From NCBI GenBank assembly GCA_018660685.1, contig JABJJW010000012.1, positions 124,001 to 188,000 of the forward strand: 64,000 nucleotides of DNA. Direction: 5' to 3'. The position numbers and the translations under genes were made by a program. This document shows positions 7,583-15,838 of the stretch, in pieces. This DNA is from Flavobacteriales bacterium. GTDB taxonomy: Bacteria > Bacteroidota > Bacteroidia > Flavobacteriales_G > Salibacteraceae. The notes under the pieces are model-generated. The model was not told where the DNA came from, did not search any database, and saw only the letters and a list, made by a program, of their open reading frames with translations. The stretch's first letter is position 1. Every line of letters begins with the position of its first letter.

Positions 7583-9871
7583 ATGAACCGATTACTACTT
7601 CTTTTCATTGCTACTCTAGTCTCCACATACTCATTCTCTCAAACGGTAATTTTTGAGGACGACTTTGAAAGTGGAACATCCCAATGGTCACTTACGGGCC
7701 AGTGGGGAACAACAACATCACAAGCCTTCAGTGGTTCCAATTCACTCACGGACAGCCCAAGTGGTGATTATCTCAATAATCAAACGACCTATGCTACCAT
7801 GGTTGACTCAGTGAATTTAAGTACAGCTCTTGACGCAGATGTCCATATGAGAATCAAGTTTGACATTGAGAACGGCTTTGATTATTGCTACATGGAATTC
7901 AGCACCAATGGAGGAAGTTCATGGACAACAGCATACACTTTCAACGGAGAAAATCAACTTACCAATTGGCTTAGCTTCACTCAAAACATCGGCGGATTCT
8001 GCGGGAATAGCAACGTGAAGATGAGATTTAGGTTCTACACTGATGCTGGCTATCAAGCCGATGGTATTTATATAGACAGTCTGAGAATCGTAAGTGATAC
8101 GGTTGACAATGCACCACCGCTGATCATTCATGATCCAGATCCACACTATGAGGGACAGATTGATACCAATTTCCGAACGGTTCTAATTCAGGATATATCA
8201 GGAGTAGCTTCTGCCACTTTGTATTATGAAGTTGATGGTAATTCTGCATTAACGCTAAGTCCCTACTATCAATCCAACGACACTTTTCTTTTTGCCTTTC
8301 CTGCATTAGACCCAGGAGCGTGGGTTGAATATTGGGTTATTGCGACAGATTCGTCGCCCCAAAACAATTCGGCTACATCCGATACATACTCCTACATAGC
8401 GGGTAATTATATCAAACACGACAACGGGGTCGTCAACTTCATAACAAGCTTCTCATCTACCGGCTTCTACACTGGAGTGGCTAATCGCATAACGTTGTCC
8501 GGGATGGCGACGCTAACAACAGCGTTGATCAGAAATTACACGGATATTAATAACCCCAACGATAGCATAGAGGTCCATATTTGGGATGACAACAATGGTA
8601 ATCCTGGTTCTGATTTGATTGATCCAATAATGGTGTTTCCGGAACCTACGTTACTCACTCCCCAGGCTATGACAAGAATTGATCTGCGCCCATATGAGGA
8701 TGATCTTGATAGCCTCACAGGTAATATATTTATTGGTTTTGAAGTGCCGTCAGGAACAACTTGGATTACACAAACTACTGGATCAAATGGTCGAGGAAGG
8801 AATTACAATGGATCAGCATGGTCTGCGGCAACCTACACCTATCACTTCCGCGCCATTACGGGTGAATCTGAAACTTCACCAAATGCATTCTTTGTATATG
8901 ACAGCTCCGCTGATCCTGAGGTGACTTTCACCGATTCATCGGCAAACAACCCTAGCGCTTGGAGTTGGGATTTTGGTGATGGAAACTCAGATACTGTTCA
9001 GCATCCAACTCATCAATATTCGAACCCAGGTATTTACAACGTATGCTTGACGGCGACCAACTTTGTTGGAAGCGCAAACTATTGCGAATATGTTACGATT
9101 AGCAATGCTGCTCCAATTGCCGCTTTCACGGCGAACACTAGTGGAGATCCAGTAGTCGAATTCACCGACTATTCAATTTACAACCCAACTGATTGGGTAT
9201 GGCAATTTGGAGATGGTGGAACTGACACCGCTCAGAACCCAACATACACATACGCCGATTCAGGGACGTATAACGTATGTCTCATTGCGAGCAACAGTTA
9301 TGGGTCAGATACGGCATGCCAAGAGATCACCCTGTTCAACTATCTACCAATACCATTGTATTTGTGGGATGCTCCTTTTGACAACAACAAGGTCTACTTC
9401 GAGAACTTAACAGCGGACGGTTTTCCTCTTCCTACCGAATACAAGTGGGATTTCGATATGAACGGCGACACATCCGATGTATTTGAGCCAAATTATCAAT
9501 ACCCAGAGACAGGAGGCACATTCAATGTCTGTTTAACCGCCAAAAACTCAATTGGGACCTCAACACCTTATTGCCAAGATGTTGATCTGGATGACCTGAC
9601 CATCGGCGTTAGTGAGATAGATTTTAACGGCATCAAACTCATTCCAAATCCTGCATCTGACTTCGTAGAAATTCAGATAGATGCTTCGATATGGAACGAT
9701 CAGCTCAACCTGAGAATTCTGAGGATCGATGGCTCACTAGTCGGTATTCAGTCAGTTGCTTCGGCTAGCGGCTGGCAACTTAATGTTCAGGGAATGGAAT
9801 CTGGAGTCTATATTCTGGAGATTTCCGATGAAAAGGAATCCATGGCTCGACTTCCTCTCGTAATCAAATAA
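7583..9871 (+). CDS. Secreted multidomain PKD protein with type IX secretion sorting domain
   Basis: The 762-residue protein starts at the ATG at 7583, where a signal peptide (MNRLLLLFIATLVSTYSFSQ) begins; the frame is open further upstream but that part overlaps the divergent thioredoxin gene. After a jelly-roll-like region (VIFEDDFESGTSQWSLTGQW) and a beta-sandwich region come three PKD domains, each with the WxWDFGDG-like core and xYNVCLxAxN ending, near residues 430-680. The C-terminal 80 residues (GIKLIPNPASDFVEIQI ... GVYILEI) form a T9SS type A sorting domain, so it is exported across the outer membrane and attached to the surface or released. No catalytic domain is visible; adhesion or polymer binding is likely. 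Confidence 0.88.
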   Translation: MNRLLLLFIATLVSTYSFSQTVIFEDDFESGTSQWSLTGQWGTTTSQAFSGSNSLTDSPSGDYLNNQTTYATMVDSVNLSTALDADVHMRIKFDIENGFDYCYMEFSTNGGSSWTTAYTFNGENQLTNWLSFTQNIGGFCGNSNVKMRFRFYTDAGYQADGIYIDSLRIVSDTVDNAPPLIIHDPDPHYEGQIDTNFRTVLIQDISGVASATLYYEVDGNSALTLSPYYQSNDTFLFAFPALDPGAWVEYWVIATDSSPQNNSATSDTYSYIAGNYIKHDNGVVNFITSFSSTGFYTGVANRITLSGMATLTTALIRNYTDINNPNDSIEVHIWDDNNGNPGSDLIDPIMVFPEPTLLTPQAMTRIDLRPYEDDLDSLTGNIFIGFEVPSGTTWITQTTGSNGRGRNYNGSAWSAATYTYHFRAITGESETSPNAFFVYDSSADPEVTFTDSSANNPSAWSWDFGDGNSDTVQHPTHQYSNPGIYNVCLTATNFVGSANYCEYVTISNAAPIAAFTANTSGDPVVEFTDYSIYNPTDWVWQFGDGGTDTAQNPTYTYADSGTYNVCLIASNSYGSDTACQEITLFNYLPIPLYLWDAPFDNNKVYFENLTADGFPLPTEYKWDFDMNGDTSDVFEPNYQYPETGGTFNVCLTAKNSIGTSTPYCQDVDLDDLTIGVSEIDFNGIKLIPNPASDFVEIQIDASIWNDQLNLRILRIDGSLVGIQSVASASGWQLNVQGMESGVYILEISDEKESMARLPLVIK

Positions 9872-9881
9872 AACATCAATT

Positions 9882-9915
9882 AAAGCCCCGGGACCCAAAC
9901 ATTTCGGGGCTTTTT
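9882..9915 (+). terminator. Rho-independent terminator after the PKD protein
   Basis: Arms AAAGCCCCG (9882-9890) and CGGGGCTTT (9905-9913) pair perfectly around a 14-base loop and run into five T residues at 9911-9915, 10 bp past the stop codon. Confidence 0.9.
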
Positions 9916-10023
9916 ACGTCTTATCAAAAAGGACGGAGATCATTTGAACACTACGTATTGAGCAAACATCGCCATTGCATTGTACTTGGTCGAATAAGTG
10001 CTATCGGTACCGTATAAACCACA

Positions 10024-10031
10024 TAGATTTG
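10024..10031 (+). promoter_or_regulatory. Candidate -7 element for the gene at 10052
   Basis: TAGATTTG matches TAnnTTTG and lies 20 bp before the ATG. A TTG at the -33 position is not evident. Confidence 0.35.
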
Positions 10032-10051
10032 ACGTTGTACAATAGCTAAGG

Positions 10052-11476
10052 ATGAGCGCATACAGACAAATCGGAATCAGAGAAAAGGCTCTAGCCATAA
10101 ATCTTGACCCAAGAATTTACGGCTCATTCGCCGAAATTGGGGCTGGCCAAGAAGTCTCCGCAAACTTTTTCGCGGCTGGAGGAGCATCGGGTACGATTGC
10201 ATTGACCACCTCAGCTTACGACATGAAGATCTCCGATTCTATTTACGGAGCTTCAAAGAAATACGTCGCAGAACCTAGGTTGATGACCATGATCGATCGG
10301 GAGTACACCAACCTGAGCGAAAAACTCAATCACAGGAAGAAGGAATCCCTGTTTTTTTCCTTTGCCAATACGGTAGAGGTTCTCAACTATTACAAAACCA
10401 ATCGCGGTCACGGATGGCTCGGGCTTCGATTTCAATTGTCTCCAGACACACCACCTAATACCGCAATCATTCACGTAGTTCTCCACGATAATGATGGTTT
10501 GATGCAACAAAAAGCTCTTGGGCGAGTCGGTGTCAACTTGCTTTACGGAGTATATCACTACAATCAAGATCCAGAACTGCTAATCAATAGCCTTCTTGAT
10601 GGACTAGGACACGGTCGAATCGAAATCGACATGATGCGCTTGACCGGACCGGACTTTCAGCACATCGACAACCGACTAATGTCTCTTTTATTGGTTAAGA
10701 ATGGACTGACTGATGCCGCCTTATTCGGCCCTGACGGAGATGTACTTCAAGCATCACAAGCACTTTACAAAAAGAACATTTTAGTCCTAAGAGGACGCTT
10801 CAGACCATTGACCCACGTAAATCTTGACATGCTCAAGATGGGACTGAAGGAGTTTAGAAAGGAAGAAGACATCGATGTCGATCGAATTCAAATTCTGTTC
10901 GAACTGACACTCAAAGATTTGAGTGCCGATGGCAAGATCGATGAGAAAGACTTCTTAGACCGGGTTGATATTATTTCAAGTCTGGGCTACACCGTTCTAA
11001 TTTCCAACTATCAAAAATATTACACTCTTGTCTCCTATTTGAGCGATTCAGTTCGCAATCGAAAGGTGGGTGTCATTCTTGGCGTTGACAATCTGAAGCA
11101 GATTTTTGAAAACAAGTACTACGACACGCTCAAAGGACAGCTTTTAGAAGCATACGGCAGGTTGTTTGGAAGAAACGTCAAGGTCTATGTTTATCCAGCG
11201 CTTGGCGAGGAAGAAGGTGCAATGAGAACTCTAGACAACATCGAGTTGGAAAGTGATGACCTCTACCACCTCATCAATTACTTGAAGCAAGTTGAGAAAA
11301 TTGAAGACATTCAGTGCTCCAATCGAGACATCCTTCACATATTCTCAGATCAAGTTGTCCAAATGATTAAGGACAACGATGAAGGTTGGGAATTCATGGT
11401 GCCAAGCATCGTGGCAAAGCGAATCAAGGAGAACCAACTATTTGGATGTAAACCAGAGTTGGTGGAGAATATTTAA
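10052..11476 (+). CDS. Uncharacterised conserved 474-residue cytosolic protein
   Basis: I recognise the family by its opening (REKALAINLDPRIYGSFAEIGAGQEV, then FFAAGGASGTIA and YGASKKYVAEPRL) but no function is established. Names attached to it in databases, as I remember them, conflict and are not supported by anything here: there is no TonB box or beta-barrel, and no nucleotidyltransferase HxGH signature. There are no signal peptide or membrane segments. The middle contains RGRFRPLTHVNLDMLKMGLKEF and a stretch GVILGVDNLKQIFENKYYDTLKG; the acidic DLSADGKIDEKDF resembles an EF-hand-like loop by composition but may be chance. The gene is followed closely by a VOC protein. Confidence 0.75.
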   Translation: MSAYRQIGIREKALAINLDPRIYGSFAEIGAGQEVSANFFAAGGASGTIALTTSAYDMKISDSIYGASKKYVAEPRLMTMIDREYTNLSEKLNHRKKESLFFSFANTVEVLNYYKTNRGHGWLGLRFQLSPDTPPNTAIIHVVLHDNDGLMQQKALGRVGVNLLYGVYHYNQDPELLINSLLDGLGHGRIEIDMMRLTGPDFQHIDNRLMSLLLVKNGLTDAALFGPDGDVLQASQALYKKNILVLRGRFRPLTHVNLDMLKMGLKEFRKEEDIDVDRIQILFELTLKDLSADGKIDEKDFLDRVDIISSLGYTVLISNYQKYYTLVSYLSDSVRNRKVGVILGVDNLKQIFENKYYDTLKGQLLEAYGRLFGRNVKVYVYPALGEEEGAMRTLDNIELESDDLYHLINYLKQVEKIEDIQCSNRDILHIFSDQVVQMIKDNDEGWEFMVPSIVAKRIKENQLFGCKPELVENI

Positions 11477-11495
11477 TTTCTCCGCAAAATTCCAC

Positions 11496-12161
11496 TTGAA
11501 AATTTCCCAACTCTTTCTTGAGTCTCACGACTTAGAAGCCCTTTTTGAATTCTATGCTGGCACATTGGGCATGCCCGCAGCGCTGCATGATGACCAGCTT
11601 TTAATTCGCACGGCAGAGACACAATTACATTTCAAGAAGAGCGACGAAAAGCGACTCTATCACTTCGCTTTTAATATTCCTTTAAACAAGATTGATTCTT
11701 GCCACCGCTGGCTAAAAGAACGAGCGTCCATCTTGCCGTTTGAAGGAGAAGAAATCATTCATCATGTCAACTGGAATTCGAAGGCTATCTATGCTTTTGA
11801 TTCGAGTCAAAACATCATTGAGTTCATCGCTCGCCCTTCTTCCATGGAAGTTGATGGAGAGGATTTTGATCCGACCGAAGACGTCCTCAATGTGAGCGAG
11901 ATTGGAATGGTGGTGAATTCAATTCCAGAAGTCCGTGAATTGGTGAAGAAAGCAGGTATCGAACGGTTTTCGGAAGCAGACGAATATTTCTCAGCATTTG
12001 GATCTGAGGAAGGTCTTTTCATCGCCATGGATCGTCAAAAAGACTTTTGGCTTCCTACAGACATCAAACCCGAAGCCTTTCCATTCGAAGCCATCATTGA
12101 GAATGACAAGAATCAGTACCGCGCGTCCTTTGATTCATCGTTAACTTTGAAAGGACTATGA
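11496..12161 (+). CDS. VOC-family (glyoxalase/dioxygenase-fold) protein
   Basis: The sequence begins LKISQLFLESHDLEALFEFYAGTLGMPA, the classic entry to a vicinal oxygen chelate domain, and has a second half (NVSEIGMVVNSIPEVRELVKKAG ... EYFSAFGSEEGLFIAMDR) that looks like the paired module. An ATG at 11379 is in frame but lies inside the upstream gene; the TTG at 11496 gives a start directly at the domain boundary and I use it. Members are metal-dependent lyases, isomerases or dioxygenases; the reaction cannot be assigned. The gene's end overlaps the next ATG (ATGA). Confidence 0.75.
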   Translation: MKISQLFLESHDLEALFEFYAGTLGMPAALHDDQLLIRTAETQLHFKKSDEKRLYHFAFNIPLNKIDSCHRWLKERASILPFEGEEIIHHVNWNSKAIYAFDSSQNIIEFIARPSSMEVDGEDFDPTEDVLNVSEIGMVVNSIPEVRELVKKAGIERFSEADEYFSAFGSEEGLFIAMDRQKDFWLPTDIKPEAFPFEAIIENDKNQYRASFDSSLTLKGL

Positions 12162-12763
12162 AATCTCTTACCTGCCTTCTCATAGGATTCTTCTTCATGC
12201 TCTCGTCCTTGTCTGCTCAAGAAGCATCCATTGGTCAATTTGGCGATTGGTTAACTGGGAGCTATTCAAAAGAAGAACCTGCTGAATCTGGAGATGACTT
12301 CGTCGATGAACGGGTCGAAATTATACGGATTTGGACCCACGATGATGACATCTGGCTTTACTACGAGCGCTTCCCAACCAAAGACAAAAAGAACCCATCG
12401 TCGCAAGAAATATGGAGATTGGATCAAGATGGAAAGAATAAATTCTCGATTGTACGTTCTGATTTCCCAGATAGAGACCACTTCGTTGGTGCTTACAAAA
12501 AGACGTCAGAGTTCGAGCTATTGGATCGCAAAGAAATCCGAAGAAGAAAAGGATGTGAGTTGAGGATGATTTTTGCTGAAGACAAATTCATGGGCAACAA
12601 TCATGAACCCTGTGATCCAATTGCAAAAGATGCGGCGATTGAAACGTTTGAAGTCGAGGTCGGCAACGGAAAATTGAAATTAAAAGTTCAGAATTGGACG
12701 GACATGGGAGAATACATCCGAGGTCCTAAGGAAGTCCACGAAGTTTTTGTCCGAAAGAACTAG
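12158..12763 (+). CDS. CpcT/CpeT-like secreted protein
   Basis: A signal peptide (MKSLTCLLIGFFFMLSSLSAQ) precedes a domain resembling the CpcT/CpeT family: LTGSYSKEEPAE near the start, a central DxxWLYYERFP, and GCELRMIFAEDKFMGNNHEPC late, matching the Gly-Cys motif pattern of that fold. In cyanobacteria these lyases attach bilins to phycobiliproteins; here there are no phycobiliproteins, so a lipocalin-like binding role is more likely. The gene starts on the VOC stop (ATGA) and converges on ispE with a four-base overlap of their 3' ends. Confidence 0.65.
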   Translation: MKSLTCLLIGFFFMLSSLSAQEASIGQFGDWLTGSYSKEEPAESGDDFVDERVEIIRIWTHDDDIWLYYERFPTKDKKNPSSQEIWRLDQDGKNKFSIVRSDFPDRDHFVGAYKKTSEFELLDRKEIRRRKGCELRMIFAEDKFMGNNHEPCDPIAKDAAIETFEVEVGNGKLKLKVQNWTDMGEYIRGPKEVHEVFVRKN

Positions 12764-13614
12764 AGGTCACCGGACCAACCAGACAGGTTCTGATACACCA
12801 AAGGCAGTTCTGGCAACGTATCAAAGATTCCATACACGGTAGATCCACTTCCGGTCATGCTCGCATAAGCGGCTCCTTCTGAATACATCCACTTCTTCAA
12901 TTCTTCTATGCTCGGATGACCTGGAAAGATGCTTTCCTCAAAATCGTTTCTAACTACTTGCTCCCACTCTTCTACATCTATACTAGGAAGCAATTGCAAA
13001 TCGATTGGTGGATCATTTGGTTTCACACCTGAATATGCTTCTTTGGTCGAGACATGAATGCCCGGATTCAGCAATAGAATTTTCCAACCTTTCAAATCCA
13101 ACTCGATTGGATGCATCTTCTCCCCTCTTCCATAAACGAATGCTGGTCGATTCTTCCAAAAGAAAGGACAGTCGCTTCCAACCTTAGCTAGCAACTCCAT
13201 GGCTTCTACATCCGATATTCTTAATTCAAAATATTCTTTGAGCGCTCGCAACATGAATGCTGCGTCTGCACTTCCACCGCCGAGTCCTGCACCGGTTGGA
13301 ACTTGTTTAAGCAAATGCATGTCAATTGAGGGGAGGTTAAACCACTCCTCGAGCAACTGAAAGACTTGGATGCACAAATTGTCACTGGGCTCGCCTGGAA
13401 TTGCATCCCCGTAGCTGATGAAACGCACTTTTCCGACTTCAGTCATGTGATGAGCAACACCTTCCAAGTTCAAGTGAGGATTTCGATCCGTAATTTCAAG
13501 GCTTTCTTTCCAGTCGACTGGATAGAATACAGATTCGATGTTGTGAAACCCATCGGGTCGCTTGCCTGCAATGAAAAGGCCGATGTTGATTTTGATGTTT
13601 GGAAAGACAACCAT
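12760..13614 (-). CDS. ispE: 4-diphosphocytidyl-2-C-methyl-D-erythritol kinase
   Basis: This GHMP kinase phosphorylates CDP-methylerythritol, the fourth step of the methylerythritol phosphate pathway to isoprenoids. Diagnostic parts are the N-terminal FPNIKINIGLFIAGKRPDGFHNIESVF, the ATP-binding PTGAGLGGGSADAAF, and the C-terminal YASMTGSGSTVYGIF. At 284 residues it is normal length. It is divergent from the hotdog thioesterase gene at 13662, sharing a 47-bp promoter space. No other pathway genes are in the window. Confidence 0.95.
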   Translation of the reverse strand: MVVFPNIKINIGLFIAGKRPDGFHNIESVFYPVDWKESLEITDRNPHLNLEGVAHHMTEVGKVRFISYGDAIPGEPSDNLCIQVFQLLEEWFNLPSIDMHLLKQVPTGAGLGGGSADAAFMLRALKEYFELRISDVEAMELLAKVGSDCPFFWKNRPAFVYGRGEKMHPIELDLKGWKILLLNPGIHVSTKEAYSGVKPNDPPIDLQLLPSIDVEEWEQVVRNDFEESIFPGHPSIEELKKWMYSEGAAYASMTGSGSTVYGIFDTLPELPLVYQNLSGWSGDL

Positions 13615-13661
13615 GCGGAGAATCGCGAAGATTGAATTTTATTTGTTGAAAATGTAGGACT

Positions 13662-14105
13662 ATGGGAATATGGTACGGTGAAGTAGATCAGGATAAAGCA
13701 CAAACGTTTAGGAAGGGAACGCTTCTCGATACACTTGATATTAACATCACGGAATTGGGAGATGATTATATCAAAGGAACGATGCCAGTAGACCAAAGAA
13801 CCCGTCAAACGTATGGCGTGCTGCACGGAGGAGCTTCCTGCGCTCTCGCCGAAACGCTGGGTAGCATCGGAGCCCATTTGGTTGTTGACTCCTCAAAATT
13901 CTTTACCGTGGGCATGGAAATCAACGCCAATCATCTCTGTCCTGTCATGAGCGGTATTGTCACCGGTACAGCAAAACCTATCCATTTGGGACGAACTTCT
14001 CAAGTCTGGGGCATCGAAATCGTGAACGAAAACGGAAAAATGGTTTGTATTTCGAGAATTACAATGGCAGTTGTTCCGAGAGAAAAACTGGAGAAGAAAA
14101 AATGA
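13662..14105 (+). CDS. Hotdog-fold acyl-CoA thioesterase (PaaI/MenI-like)
   Basis: The 147-residue protein has the PaaI-type motif GVLHGGASCALAETLGS, in which the Glu of ALAET acts in thioester hydrolysis, plus GMEINANHLCPV and the C-terminal GRTSQVWGIEIVNENGKMVCISRITMAVV. It most resembles YdiI/EntH, which hydrolyse aryl-CoA or 1,4-dihydroxy-2-naphthoyl-CoA esters; a menaquinone role is plausible but unproven without neighbouring men genes. The DUF2490 gene starts on its stop codon (ATGA overlap). Confidence 0.85.
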   Translation: MGIWYGEVDQDKAQTFRKGTLLDTLDINITELGDDYIKGTMPVDQRTRQTYGVLHGGASCALAETLGSIGAHLVVDSSKFFTVGMEINANHLCPVMSGIVTGTAKPIHLGRTSQVWGIEIVNENGKMVCISRITMAVVPREKLEKKK

Positions 14106-14827
14106 AAAATCCCTTTTTAATTTTTGCGGCTTGTATAGCGTTTACGAGCGTGGTTGCCCAACCAGAGGGCGACAAACTCGGGGCTTGGTATATGTACTTC
14201 TGGAATCTAAACCTCAATGAAAGCCAATGGGGTTTTCAAGGCGACCTTCAATATCGAAACTGGAATTTGGGCGGTGATATGGAACAGCTCATGCTTCGAG
14301 GAGGACCTACTTGGAGACTTAAAGACAAAGGGGCAAAGTTCACGCTGGGTGCGGCTTTTATCAGGACAGAAGAATATGGTTCTTCAATCGTGGGAGTCGA
14401 GGAAACCAGATTCTATCAGGAAGCGCTTGTCCTTAATAATTTGCTCGAAGGTCGGCTTCGGTTGACACATCGCTTCAGGTATGAGCAACGCTTAGTAGAC
14501 AATCAAAATTTTAGAACGAGATACCGTTACATGCTCTTCGCAAACATTCTATTCAATGCGAAGTCATATGAAAAAGGAGTTTGGTATTTGGCTCTGTACA
14601 ATGAGCTCTTCATAAACGGAGAAAGAGGCATTGGATCCGGTCGACGAGTAGAAGTTTTTGATCGAAATCGAACTTATGGTGCTATCGGCTACACGATCAA
14701 ACCAAACTTGAGGACTCAAGTTGGAGTGATGCGCCAAATCACCAATTCCTGGATGAAGAATCAGCTTCAGATTAGTCTGCATCACACTATTAATGTGAAA
14801 ACAGCATCAGTAGAATTGCCGGAGTAA
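14102..14827 (+). CDS. DUF2490 outer-membrane protein
   Basis: Translation is best placed at the ATG at 14102, overlapping the thioesterase stop as ATGA, because it opens a signal peptide (MKNPFLIFAACIAFTSVVAQ). The mature part alternates aromatic and polar residues in strands (WGFQGDLQYRNWNL, EGRLRLTHRFRYEQRL, RTRYRYMLFANILF) and ends in a beta-barrel-like tail, as in DUF2490 proteins. It is probably a small beta-barrel in the outer membrane. Why it is coupled to a cytosolic thioesterase is unclear. Confidence 0.8.
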   Translation: MKNPFLIFAACIAFTSVVAQPEGDKLGAWYMYFWNLNLNESQWGFQGDLQYRNWNLGGDMEQLMLRGGPTWRLKDKGAKFTLGAAFIRTEEYGSSIVGVEETRFYQEALVLNNLLEGRLRLTHRFRYEQRLVDNQNFRTRYRYMLFANILFNAKSYEKGVWYLALYNELFINGERGIGSGRRVEVFDRNRTYGAIGYTIKPNLRTQVGVMRQITNSWMKNQLQISLHHTINVKTASVELPE

Positions 14828-15030
14828 CGAGCGTTGAGGTCGTTCTCGACTCTTCTTCGCTTCGCTGCGCGACCGCTCCCTGCCCGCGGCAGGCGGGGAA
14901 CTGGCCGATTCGAAAGATTGCCCAGTCCAACTAACAAAATTGAGTGTCACTTCGAGCCCATGCGAATATCATGAGCATGGAAAAGTCGAGAAGTAGACAC
15001 CGCGCCGGTCGTTCTCGACTTCTTGTTCTT

Positions 15031-15054
15031 CCACTTTGTCTTGATACAAAGTGG
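15031..15054. repeat. Perfect 9-bp-arm hairpin in the repeat spacer
   Basis: CCACTTTGT (15031-15039) and ACAAAGTGG (15046-15054) flank the loop CTTGAT, followed by AATCAAGAAG. The same layout, with different arms but a TTGAT or TCAAG loop, occurs at 1354-1377 and at 1787-1806. Confidence 0.8.
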
Positions 15055-15295
15055 AGTAAAAATCAAGAAGCTTCCCTGAGGCATTTTCTCAACCGCCCAT
15101 GCCGAAGCATCGACGGTCTTCGAACCGCGGACATCCTTCTCTAATCCACTTATGCAATGCATTTCAATGATCTGGGTTGCCGCACCGTTCATTCGAAACA
15201 ATAATTTAAATCTCGCCGAAGGCTGCTCGCATAATGCTGGAAAAGCTTCATTCAGAAACCGGAAGCATACTGCGTTGAAATGGCAGCCAATGCTT

Positions 15296-15502
15296 GCCTT
15301 GAGATTGTGCAAGAGTGAAGAGAAATTTGGCCTTGGGGCGCGAAGGTATTCTAGACGAAGTGCGGCCTTAGCGAGACCGGGAAGCTCCACAGGAGATCAG
15401 CCGGCCGAGGTTAGGTTGCACGAGAGACAGGTTGCCTTCGCGGACCACAGCCTTGACCTTTTCTTTGCTTCTTTCTTTTGTGTCAAGACAAAAGCAAAGA
15501 AG
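15296..15502 (+). repeat. Interspersed 207-bp repeat, copy 2
   Basis: This is the partner of 1608-1814, aligned without a single gap and with the final 80 bp almost identical. It also ends in the CTTTTGT-GTCAAG-ACAAAAG hairpin. Differences concentrate in the first 120 bp, so the 3' part appears to be under constraint or was more recently homogenised. Confidence 0.85.
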
Positions 15503-15612
15503 AGGTAATCTAATTCTTGCCCTTCAATAAACTCATGATGACTCTCAAGGCTGATGGATTAACCCTTTCCAAAATCCTTGATTTACAATAACTTAGCTCA
15601 AACTAGTAAATC

Positions 15613-15795
15613 ATGAAGGACAGAAGTCACACCAACAGCGCCAGCAATGCTGTCTACGGACTGGGATTCATTGGAGCAGCCATCTACTACGTCTCGACAA
15701 CATCAGGCTTTTGGGCGGGAGCAATCGGAATACTCAAGGCCATTGTTTGGCCTGCGTTTCTAGTCTATGAAGCAATGGCTTCTTTAGGGCTTTGA
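15613..15795 (+). CDS. Small conserved membrane protein (60 aa)
   Basis: The 60-residue product has two hydrophobic helices (AVYGLGFIGAAIYYVSTTSGFW and GILKAIVWPAFLVYEAMASLGL) after a short polar head. The core NAVYGLGFIGAAIYY followed by KAIVWPAFLVYE is one I recognise from small proteins found in several bacterial phyla, which supports a real gene despite its size. The function is unknown. It lies 43 bp before the aquaporin gene on the same strand and may share its transcript. Confidence 0.75.
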   Translation: MKDRSHTNSASNAVYGLGFIGAAIYYVSTTSGFWAGAIGILKAIVWPAFLVYEAMASLGL

Positions 15796-15838
15796 GAAAG
15801 CAAATCGCATTACTTTAGCCGACCTAAACACAGACAAG

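Larger units (their letters stand above)
14828..15612. other. 785-bp gene-free spacer with repeat modules
   Basis: The spacer is a mosaic: GGTCGTTCTCG at 14838-14848 and 15007-15017; an inverted GC-rich run near 14881-14898 (CCTGCCCGC and GCGGCAGGCGGG); TCACTTCGAGC with a later GTCGAGAAG around 14947-14994, reminiscent of palindromic repeats common between genes in this phylum; a perfect hairpin at 15031-15054; the inverted 17-bp module near 15231; and the 207-bp repeat at 15296-15502. Open frames on both strands cross it but none has gene-like features. Confidence 0.7.

Noticed and set aside
10880-10960. EF-hand calcium site in the 474-residue protein (DLSADGKIDEKDF)
   Set aside because: Only one loop is present, without a partner hand, and acidic loops of this type occur by chance.
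14947-15390. 147-codon minus-strand frame in the repeat spacer
   Set aside because: It runs against the repeat modules, has biased composition and no motif, signal or plausible start.
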